Shown: in pieces, positions 48,777 through 54,763 of the stretch | Layout: the number at the start of each line of letters is the position of its first letter | Numbering within the stretch: position 1 is the first letter of the stretch | Source: J051 sp040289295 | GTDB taxonomy: Bacteria; Armatimonadota; Fimbriimonadia; Fimbriimonadales; ATM1 | Length of the DNA: 54,763 bases | Assembly (NCBI GenBank): GCA_040289295.1 | Contig: PSLA01000016.1 | Location: 1-54,763 of the forward strand | Reading direction: 5' to 3' | The notes under the pieces: model-generated | Databases searched by the model: none | What the model saw: the letters and a program-made list of their open reading frames with translations, nothing else | Told to the model about the DNA's origin: nothing | Program-made: the position numbers and the translations under genes

Positions 48777-49513
48777 GCCGCCACCTCATCAATCAGCGCG
48801 AGGAAGACCTCTTCGAGGACGGTTTTCCCCGTGCGGACGCGGAGATCCTCCATGCTGCCGATGGCGACGATCCTGCCGGAGTGGATGACTGCAATGCGAT
48901 CACAAAGGCGCTCCGCTTCGCTCATCACATGCGTACTGAACACGACGGTTTTGCCTGCGTCCCGACGCCCCTCGATGAATTTCATGATCGTCTGGCCTGC
49001 GAGCACGTCAAGACCGGCGGTCGGCTCGTCGAAGAACAGTACCGGCGGGTTGTGCAGCACTGTTCGCGCAAGCGAGACGCGCTGCCGCTGACCGGTGGAG
49101 AGCTTGTCGCACAGACGGTCCGCGAACGGCGCAATCTCCAGCAACTGGATCACCTCGTCCATCCGTTGCTCGAGTTCCTGTCCACCGATGCCGTAGAGGC
49201 TCCCGATGTACCGAATCATCTCGCGGGCGGTCAGCCTCCCGTACAGCGCGGTGGTCGTGGAAAGGAAGCCGATGCTGCGGCGTACCTGCTCCGGTGCTTG
49301 CACTACGTCGTGGCCGGCAACCCATGCGCTGCCGGCTGTCGGTGTGATCACTGTACTCAACATGCGCAACAGCGTTGTCTTGCCAGCTCCATTCACGCCC
49401 AGCAGGCCGAATACCTGCCCGGGCTCGCATTCGAAGGAGACGCCGTCCACCGCTCGAACAACCCCCCGCTTCGGGTCAGGGAAGTGCTTGGAGAGATTCT
49501 CAACTCGAATCAC
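48773..49513 (-). CDS. ABC transporter ATP-binding protein (NatA-like)
   Basis: A 246-residue ATPase starting at GTG 49513 (VIRVENLSKHFPDPKRG). Walker A is LGVNGAGKTT, signature LSTGQRQRVSLAR, Walker B PVLFFDEPTAGLD, switch histidine in VFSTHVMSEAERLCD. The signature has LSTG rather than LSGG, as in NatA. The open frame continues upstream across the tRNA-Arg gene, so the earlier start is impossible. Paired with the NatB-like permease. Confidence 0.92.
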   Translation of the reverse strand: MIRVENLSKHFPDPKRGVVRAVDGVSFECEPGQVFGLLGVNGAGKTTLLRMLSTVITPTAGSAWVAGHDVVQAPEQVRRSIGFLSTTTALYGRLTAREMIRYIGSLYGIGGQELEQRMDEVIQLLEIAPFADRLCDKLSTGQRQRVSLARTVLHNPPVLFFDEPTAGLDVLAGQTIMKFIEGRRDAGKTVVFSTHVMSEAERLCDRIAVIHSGRIVAIGSMEDLRVRTGKTVLEEVFLALIDEVAA

Positions 49514-49621
49514 GGCGTAACATCGTACCGCGCATCTAACCGGGAAGTTGCGAGTCGCGCTGAGAAAAGCGGAGCCATCCCGCATGCACAAACTTCTGTG
49601 GGAAGGGCTGCGGCAAAAGGA

Positions 49622-49697
49622 TGGCGCGCTCGAGAGGACTCGAACCTCCGACCTACAGGTCCGCAACCTGTTGCTCTATCCACTGAGCTACGAGCGC
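49622..49697 (-). tRNA. tRNA-Arg (anticodon GCG)
   Basis: A 76-nt tRNA: acceptor GCGCTCG/CGAGCGC, D-arm GCTCAGTGGATAGAGC, anticodon loop TTGCGGA in the stem ACAGG/CCTGT, T-arm GGAGGTTCGAGTCCTCT, encoded CCA. Bacteria normally read CGC/CGU with ACG (inosine), so GCG is unusual. Confidence 0.9.
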
Positions 49698-49760
49698 GCT
49701 CAGCGCACAGTATACCGTTCGGGCAGCGCGTTATAGCGCAGCCAGTATCTCTTGCGACGA

Positions 49761-50615
49761 CTACGCGCTCGGCGGGGCAGGGAATGTCGCGAGGAAACGC
49801 TCCACGTCCTCTGCGGCGTCGGGCGCGAGCGGTTCGAGCGGCGGGCGCAACGTGCCACCGGGCAAGCCGAGACTGTTCAGCACACACTTGTGGACAGCGG
49901 GCTGGGGGTGGCGCTTGAGTTGCTCGACCGCCTCGTCAATCAACCGCTGGAGCGTGTCGCTTCGCTCTTGCACTTGTCGCGCGATGAGGTGCGGCGTGCT
50001 GTTAGCGAGTCCGCTGATGGTGCCGTCGCCTCCCTCTTCAAGGCTGCGTAGCAGCAGCCGCTCATCTCCGACCAGCACTACCTTGCCTGGCAACGCTCGG
50101 CGGTACCGCCTGAAGAGTTCTAAGTCCCCGCTGCTGTCTTTGACGCCGGTGAACGAGGCGTGCTTCTCTGCGAAACGCGTGAGCATTTCCGGCGAGAGCG
50201 TAAATCCGGTCATCGGATGGTTGTACAGCAGCGCAGGCACGCCGCTCTCGGCAAGTACTGCATCAAAGAATGCCTCGAGTCCCGCCTCGGATGCCGCGCG
50301 GAAGTAGAACGGGGCCTGGACGAGCAGCATCTCTACCTTTGCCTCTGCCGCGCGCTTGGCAAGCCAGGTCGCCTCGGAGAGAGCGCAGGTTCCCAGCCCA
50401 GCAATAACTCGAAGCCGCCCGGAGTTGGCACAGGCGAGTTGAAAGAGGTCGCGCTTTTCCGCGCCGCTGAGGCTGGGGCCTTCTCCGTTGGTGCCCGCGA
50501 TAACCACGCCATCCATCCCATTCGCCTCGTGCCAGGCGATCAGGCGCACAAGGGCAGGCTCGTCCACTCGATACCGGCTGTCGAACGGTGTTACGAGCGC
50601 GGTATATGCAGGCAC
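49761..50615 (-). CDS. dapA: 4-hydroxy-tetrahydrodipicolinate synthase family protein
   Basis: A 284-residue TIM-barrel aldolase. GTNGE at 41-45, Tyr131 in LLYNHP and the Schiff-base lysine K159 in TGVKDSSGD are the DapA/NanA catalytic set. DapA condenses pyruvate with aspartate semialdehyde in lysine and peptidoglycan synthesis, and dapL, a later step, lies 1.5 kb away. Some family members are instead N-acetylneuraminate or keto-sugar aldolases; the residues here do not settle it. The GTG start directly abuts the yceI stop. Confidence 0.85.
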   Translation of the reverse strand: MPAYTALVTPFDSRYRVDEPALVRLIAWHEANGMDGVVIAGTNGEGPSLSGAEKRDLFQLACANSGRLRVIAGLGTCALSEATWLAKRAAEAKVEMLLVQAPFYFRAASEAGLEAFFDAVLAESGVPALLYNHPMTGFTLSPEMLTRFAEKHASFTGVKDSSGDLELFRRYRRALPGKVVLVGDERLLLRSLEEGGDGTISGLANSTPHLIARQVQERSDTLQRLIDEAVEQLKRHPQPAVHKCVLNSLGLPGGTLRPPLEPLAPDAAEDVERFLATFPAPPSA

Positions 50616-51315
50616 TTAGTTGAGTGCCTCGCGAACAGTCGCGTAGGCTGTTGACTCGTCCGTTTTCCGCTCGACCCGCACGATGCGCACCCGAAGGTCT
50701 ATCCGGTCACTGACAATCGCTTCGGGCAAGTCTCCGTCTACGCGGAAGTCGCTACGCCGTATGCTGAAGTCCGAGCGAACGACCAAAAGATCGCCTTCCA
50801 GATTGGCGACACGACTCTGGAGCTTGCCGGGAAACCAAGGGACGGTAACCGGTACGACGATGCTCCTTGTAACGCCGTGCAGCGAAAGTTCGCCCTCGGC
50901 ATCTGCCGACCACGCCCCCGCGGCACCGGCTCTGATCGCTTCGACGCTTGCGGCCTGCTGCTTGAAGTTCCTTAGGGAGCTAAACCGAAATCGAATCTCC
51001 GAATACCGTTCGGCATCCAGCCAGCGATCGGAATGCAGCTGACTGGTCATGCGGTCAGCGGTCATACGAAGTGAGGCGGTCTGCACGGTCTTCGCCGAGC
51101 GTTGCGCCGACATCGGCCGGTTCGAACAGGACCGAACGGTCAATCCCTGTCGCGAAACCTCTGAGGGGCTCGTACGCCGAATCAAGCGTAAACAGGATCG
51201 AGGTCACTCCCTTCGGGTCCTTCATGCTAAAGGTGGTGGTTTGCCGCATAAAGCCGAAGGAAGCCGAAGCGCAGAGCAGCAGTGCAAACAGCATAATGAG
51301 CGAGCTTCGCTTCAT
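50616..51315 (-). pseudogene. YceI-family secreted lipid-binding-like protein, frameshifted
   Basis: The first frame (ATG 51315) has a signal peptide (MKRSSLIMLFALLLCASASF) and the first YceI strands (VTSILFTLDSAYEPLRGFAT, SVLFEPADVGA), then derails. From about 51100 the next frame supplies the rest: TASLRMTADRMTSQLHSDRW, LDAERYSEIRFRFSSLRNF, GELSLHGVTRSIVVPVTVPW and the final barrel strands. Removing one C at about 51100 joins them into a normal protein of about 230 residues. YceI proteins bind isoprenoid-like lipids in the periplasm. It is upstream of dapA and divergent from rlmB. Confidence 0.75.
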
Positions 51316-51325
51316 GGCTCCATGT

Positions 51326-51331
51326 TATACT
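51326..51331 (+). promoter_or_regulatory. -10 element of rlmB
   Basis: TATACT, six bases before the GTG at 51338. No Shine-Dalgarno site; the -35 is weak (CTTCGC). Confidence 0.5.
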
Positions 51332-51337
51332 CGCTGT

Positions 51338-52117
51338 GTGGCGAGAAGCGCGAACCGAAAGCGCAAGGTGTCGCGAAGCGAGCGCCTCGCCTTCGGGATT
51401 CACGCAGTGGAGGAGGCGCTACGAAAGGGAGAGGTGGAGCGCCTCGTTCTCCTGGATGGCGGTAGCGGCGATGCCTCTCTTCTGGAAGATCTCGCGCTGA
51501 AACGGGGCGTCCCCGTTGCGCGACACCCTGAGCGTTACCTGATTTCGGTGGTAGGCAGGGTCCCACACCAGGGAGTGGTGGCATACGTCCGTCCGTTCGC
51601 GTATGCGAATCTGCAGGCTTTGTTGGATGCTCGAGCACCGTTGGTGGTTTGTTGCGGCATCGAGGATCCAGGCAACCTGGGCGCTGTGCTGCGCGCGGCG
51701 GCGGGCCTTGGCGCGGGCGGCGTCTTCGTTTCTGACGTCGGCTCGGCGCGGGTTACTGCTTCGGTGCGCAAGGGGGCGGCAGGTTGCCTGCACAAGGTTC
51801 CGCTCGCGCGCGGCAGCGTGCTTGAGTTCCTAGAGAATGCAAGGGAGATTCGGCGTCCCGTACTCGCCGCCGTGCCTTCCGGGGGATTGGACATAGCGAA
51901 GACGGCGCCGCCCCGCACCAACAGAGCAAATAGCTCTCGAGACGAGCCTCTGGAAGAGGCGCCGGTGCTTGTCGTCGGCTCCGAGGGGCGGGGGGTACCT
52001 GAGGAGGTGCTGGCACTCGCCGACGAGCGGCTGACGATTCCGCTTCATCGCGATGTAGAGAGTTTAAACGTCGCAGTGGCGGTTGGGCTGCTGCTTTGGT
52101 GGGCAACCGGGCGGTAG
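51338..52117 (+). CDS. rlmB: 23S rRNA / tRNA 2'-O-ribose methyltransferase, RlmB/SpoU family
   Basis: A 259-residue SPOUT enzyme. The N-terminal substrate domain begins LAFGIHAVEEALRKGEVERL; motif 1 is CCGIEDPGNLGAVLRAAAGL, motif 2 VLVVGSEGRGVPEEVL and motif 3 IPLHRDVESLNVAVAVGLLL, forming the trefoil-knot SAM site. The GTG at 51338 fits both the domain start and a -10 box six bases upstream; the frame's upward extension is antisense to yceI. RlmB methylates G2251 of 23S rRNA; relatives modify tRNA. Confidence 0.92.
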   Translation: MARSANRKRKVSRSERLAFGIHAVEEALRKGEVERLVLLDGGSGDASLLEDLALKRGVPVARHPERYLISVVGRVPHQGVVAYVRPFAYANLQALLDARAPLVVCCGIEDPGNLGAVLRAAAGLGAGGVFVSDVGSARVTASVRKGAAGCLHKVPLARGSVLEFLENAREIRRPVLAAVPSGGLDIAKTAPPRTNRANSSRDEPLEEAPVLVVGSEGRGVPEEVLALADERLTIPLHRDVESLNVAVAVGLLLWWATGR

Positions 52118-52120
52118 AAT
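52115..52120 (+). promoter_or_regulatory. -10 element of dapL
   Basis: TAGAAT within the end of rlmB, seven bases before the ATG at 52128. Confidence 0.45.
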
Positions 52121-52127
52121 CTGCACC

Positions 52128-53309
52128 ATGCCCGCCCCATCCAAGCGACTCGACGCGATTCCGCCGTACCTTTTCGCCGAGATCAGCCGCATCAAGGCCG
52201 AAAAGATCGCATCCGGCGCGGACATGATTGACCTGGGCATCGGCGACCCAGACCAGCCGACGCCGCTAGGGATAATCCGTGCGCTGCAGCGCGCCGCCGA
52301 GGATCCGAGAACGCACAGTTACGACGAATCGCCGCGAGGCTGGAAGCCGTTCCTACAAGCAGCTGCGAAGTGGTACGAACGCGAGTACGGCGTCGCGCTC
52401 GACCCCGCGGCTAACATGTTGGAGGTTATCGGCAGCAAGGAGGGACTTGCGCACATCGTGTGGGCGTTTTGCGACCCGGGCGACGTTGTCCTCGTGCCCG
52501 ATCCCGGTTATCCCGTTTACCGCGTGCATGCAAAGATGGCGGGTGCGACAGTTCATCCGATGCCGCTGTTGGAGCAAAACGGCTTCTTGCCGAACCTCGC
52601 CGATATCCCGACCGACGCTGCGCGGCGCGCGAAGATGATGTTCGTGTGCTACCCGTGCAATCCCACGGGCGCAGTCGCCACGCACGAGTTCTTCGAGGAA
52701 GCGGTTCGCTTCTGCCGCGAGTACGATATCCTTCTGGTTTCCGACATGGCTTACGCGCAGGTTACATACGACGGCTACAAGCCCCCCGCCGCCCTGCAGA
52801 TGGAGGGCAGCCGCGAGCACGTCATTGAGTTCCACTCGCTCTCAAAGCCTTTTAACATGACCGGTTGGCGCATCGGTTTTGCGTGCGGCGCCCCGTCCGC
52901 CGTGGAAACGCTCGGGCGCTTCAAAGACAACGTTGATACCAAACAGTTCCCGGCCGTCGCGGAGGCGGCGGCGTTCGCCTTGCTCGAAGGTGACAACTCG
53001 GCAACGATGGAACTTTACAAAAAGCGGCGTGACGCACTCGTTGGCGGTCTGACCCAGGCCGGCTGGCGAGTCGAGCCGCCCAGAGCTACCTTCTACGTCT
53101 GGGCGCGAGTGCCGACCGGCGAAAGCTCCGCCGACTTTGCGAAAAGATTGCTGGAGGAGGCTTCAGTGCTGGTGATTCCCGGCACAGGATACGGCGAGAC
53201 CGGGGAAGGCTACGTAAGAATGAGCCTCACCGTGCGCGGCGACGTGGCGGGCGAGCGACTCGCCGAGGCTGCACAGCGCATTGCTGGCGTAGCGCTGGGG
53301 CGGGTGTGA
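52128..53309 (+). CDS. dapL: LL-diaminopimelate aminotransferase-like enzyme
   Basis: A 393-residue class I/II PLP aminotransferase. MIDLGIGDPDQPTPLGII at the start, SYDESPRGWKPFLQAAAKWY, CYPCNPTGAVATHEFFEEAV and the PLP lysine K240 in SLSKPFNMTGWRIGF match DapL. DapL converts tetrahydrodipicolinate directly to LL-diaminopimelate, bypassing the acylated intermediates, and fits the nearby dapA. A generic aspartate-type aminotransferase is the alternative. The TAGAAT box seven bases before the ATG points to leaderless expression. folC overlaps its stop by four bases. Confidence 0.85.
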   Translation: MPAPSKRLDAIPPYLFAEISRIKAEKIASGADMIDLGIGDPDQPTPLGIIRALQRAAEDPRTHSYDESPRGWKPFLQAAAKWYEREYGVALDPAANMLEVIGSKEGLAHIVWAFCDPGDVVLVPDPGYPVYRVHAKMAGATVHPMPLLEQNGFLPNLADIPTDAARRAKMMFVCYPCNPTGAVATHEFFEEAVRFCREYDILLVSDMAYAQVTYDGYKPPAALQMEGSREHVIEFHSLSKPFNMTGWRIGFACGAPSAVETLGRFKDNVDTKQFPAVAEAAAFALLEGDNSATMELYKKRRDALVGGLTQAGWRVEPPRATFYVWARVPTGESSADFAKRLLEEASVLVIPGTGYGETGEGYVRMSLTVRGDVAGERLAEAAQRIAGVALGRV

Positions 53310-54664
53310 CGAAACGCGGCTCCAACTGGACCTACACCGAGGCTGTTACATACATCTCCTCGCTAGAGAGGCGCGGATGGAGGCTTGGCCTGGAACGCAT
53401 GACGGAGCTGTTGAGGCGCCTCGGTGATCCCCATAACGGCCCGAGGTTCCTCCACGTGGCGGGAACGAACGGAAAAGGCAGCGTAACAGCATATATCCAG
53501 GCAATTCTCTGCGAGATGGGGCTGCGCACCGGCGGATATTTCTCGCCTTACGTCTACAACTTCCGCGAGCGGATTCAGATTTGTGGAGAGATGATCCGCG
53601 AGGAGGATGTAGCGCGGCTCTGCGCTCTCATCGCGCCGATTTCCGATGCGCTCGAAGCAACCGAGCTAGGCGGCCCCACCGAGTTTGAGTTCAAGACGGC
53701 GATGGGGTTTGTGTTCTGGCGAGAGCAAGCATGCGATGCCGTCGCGCTCGAAGTAGGCCTGGGCGGAAGGCTGGACGCGACAAACGTGATCGACCCCGCG
53801 GTCAGCGTGATCACGTCCATATCGCTTGACCATCGCGAGCACCTGGGCGAGACCGTCGAGCAGATCGCCGCCGAGAAGGCGGGCATCGTGAAGCCAGGAC
53901 GACCGGTCGTCTCCGGAGCAGGAGCGGGCGCACACGTCGTTCACGAGGTTGCCAATACGGTCGGCGCGCCCTTGTGGGAATTGGGCGCGTCGGTGCGATA
54001 CGGCGCCGAGGATGATGGCGCACTGTGGGTTGAGACACCAGCCGGCAGGCTGTGTGGAATGCGTCCCACCATGCTTGGACGATACCAGTGGGCCAACATC
54101 GCGCTGGCGCTCGGCGCAGTTCACGCCGCTGGATGGAGACCCTCGGAACACGAGGTGCAAAGAGCGGTCGCCAAGACCACGCTGCCGGGCAGACTCGAGC
54201 CGCTGGGTGACCCACCGAGACTGTTCTTGGACGGAGCGCACAACCCCGCGGCGATTCACGCCGTGCTAGATGCTTTGGCTGACTACGGAGTCTGCGTTGC
54301 TGTCTGGAGCCCCGCCACCGGGCACGATGCCGGCGAGGCTCTCTCCGCCCTAACGTCGAGAATGCCCACGGTCGTCGCGTGCCCTATGCCGCACGCTCGC
54401 GCTCTACTAGCCGACCAGGTGCGGTCGCTGGCGCAGGCGCTGGGTGCGCAGTTCGCGGAGAGCGTGCCCGATGCGATCGCCGACGCCCTGCGCCTGTCGC
54501 CCAGCAATCCGGTGCTGGTTACTGGGAGCTTCTATCTGCTTGCACCGGCGAAAGAGGCCGCGCACGCTCTTTGGGATCCATCTGTCGGCTCGCCCTCCGA
54601 GGGAGCGCGAACGTCCCCGCGAGCCTACGCAAGGGAGGACGAGCGTCTTTGCGAGCCAAGGTAA
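53306..54664 (+). CDS. folC: Bifunctional folylpolyglutamate / dihydrofolate synthase
   Basis: A 452-residue Mur-ligase-like enzyme that adds glutamate to folates. P-loop VAGTNGKGSVTAYIQAIL, then GGYFSPYVYNFRERIQI, EFEFKTAMGFVFW, VALEVGLGGRLDATNVI, SISLDHREHLGETVEQIAAE and FLDGAHNPAAIHAVLDAL are family blocks. The GTG start overlaps the dapL stop. The last 25 residues or so (SPSEGARTSPRAYAREDERL) are beyond the family end and are encoded by repeat family B. Confidence 0.95.
   Translation: MTKRGSNWTYTEAVTYISSLERRGWRLGLERMTELLRRLGDPHNGPRFLHVAGTNGKGSVTAYIQAILCEMGLRTGGYFSPYVYNFRERIQICGEMIREEDVARLCALIAPISDALEATELGGPTEFEFKTAMGFVFWREQACDAVALEVGLGGRLDATNVIDPAVSVITSISLDHREHLGETVEQIAAEKAGIVKPGRPVVSGAGAGAHVVHEVANTVGAPLWELGASVRYGAEDDGALWVETPAGRLCGMRPTMLGRYQWANIALALGAVHAAGWRPSEHEVQRAVAKTTLPGRLEPLGDPPRLFLDGAHNPAAIHAVLDALADYGVCVAVWSPATGHDAGEALSALTSRMPTVVACPMPHARALLADQVRSLAQALGAQFAESVPDAIADALRLSPSNPVLVTGSFYLLAPAKEAAHALWDPSVGSPSEGARTSPRAYAREDERLCEPR
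54600..54660 (+). repeat. Dispersed repeat family B, two degenerate units
   Basis: AGGGAGCGCGAACGTCCCCG and AGGGAGGACGAGCGTCTTTG units inside the end of folC, each followed by CGAGCC. A more decayed unit follows at about 54666-54690. Confidence 0.75.
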
Positions 54665-54734
54665 GGGATGGCCAGCGTCGCCGCGAGCCTGCTGCCGCTT
54701 GGGAACGGTCGTGAATCGGAAGGATGAGTTGCTG

Positions 54735-54763
54735 CCCTCACCCCAACCCTCTCCCACAGGGAG
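54735..54763 (-). repeat. Dispersed repeat family A, inverted copy, cut by the window edge
   Basis: CCCTCACCCCAACCCTCTCC followed by CACAGGGAG, the reverse complement of the 2341 copies. Confidence 0.8.

Noticed and set aside
49514..49666. N-terminal extension of the NatA-like ATPase
   Set aside because: It would be encoded by the tRNA-Arg gene region; the ABC domain starts at GTG 49513.
51071..51337. N-terminal extension of RlmB
   Set aside because: It is antisense to yceI and has no family similarity.

Overview
The window is about 54.8 kb of GC-rich (roughly 60%) bacterial chromosome, probably from a metagenome or draft assembly: it has three N gaps (17943-18059, 25103-25167, 28991-29003), each inside or just before a gene. 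Two pseudopilin genes with prepilin N-termini, one with a clear H-X9-DG motif, a complete flagellar export set, LL-diaminopimelate aminotransferase and an unlinked 5S rRNA gene suggest a motile lineage of the Armatimonadota/Fimbriimonadia or Planctomycetes-like kind. This placement is inference; no 16S rRNA is present.

Layout. 1-3.6 kb: end of a glycine decarboxylase subunit, a frameshifted secreted protein, a lipoate ligase, a sigma-70 factor and a cysteine desulfurase. 3.7-9.5 kb: a secreted subtilase, then a NurA-like nuclease / HerA-like ATPase / Mla-type ABC ATPase operon and a broken Tat-exported asparaginase. 9.4-12.4 kb (mostly minus): a frameshifted methyltransferase, a ROK kinase, an isolated 5S rRNA with its own near-consensus promoter, UbiX and tRNA-Leu. 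12.5-17.7 kb: fliM-fliY-fliO-fliP-fliQ-fliR-flhB, overlapping almost throughout. 17.7-21.1 kb: a pseudopilin gene directly controlled by a TPP riboswitch with a terminator, a CAU tRNA, then an ECF sigma factor, a membrane anti-sigma-like protein with an STN-like outer domain, and a second pseudopilin. 21.1-29.4 kb: pyruvate phosphate dikinase, an aspartoacylase-like M14 protein, a gap-broken two-component fragment, an SPFH/ribbon-helix-helix pair, a tryptophanase-family lyase and a zinc alcohol dehydrogenase. 29.4-37.9 kb: rdgB, rph, prmA, dnaJ, rpoZ, thrS, fliL, surE, a carboxymuconolactone decarboxylase gene with an internal amber codon, and a metal-binding-domain-like protein. 37.9-45.3 kb: dTDP-sugar genes, tRNA-Glu, metX, an HDOD protein, a DgcA/DgcN-like pair, a small membrane protein and mutY. 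45.3-54.7 kb: fliD, a NatAB-type ABC exporter, tRNA-Arg, dapA, a frameshifted yceI, rlmB, dapL and folC.

How it fits together. Flagellar genes occur in three places (the fliM-flhB operon, fliL, fliD). dapA and dapL fit the aminotransferase route to diaminopimelate and lysine. The glycine decarboxylase end beside a lipoate ligase fits the glycine cleavage system. rpoZ-dnaJ-prmA-rph-rdgB run as a housekeeping transcription, folding and nucleotide-quality cluster.

The most unusual signals are: a textbook TPP riboswitch, with a mutually exclusive antiterminator/terminator, in front of a lone pseudopilin gene; an ECF sigma / STN-like anti-sigma / pseudopilin module beside it; many genes with a -10 box 6-11 bases before the start codon, suggesting leaderless mRNAs; two dispersed repeat families that cluster at gene 3' ends and encode the C-terminal tails of three proteins; and several single-base frameshifts or nonsense changes in otherwise recognisable genes.
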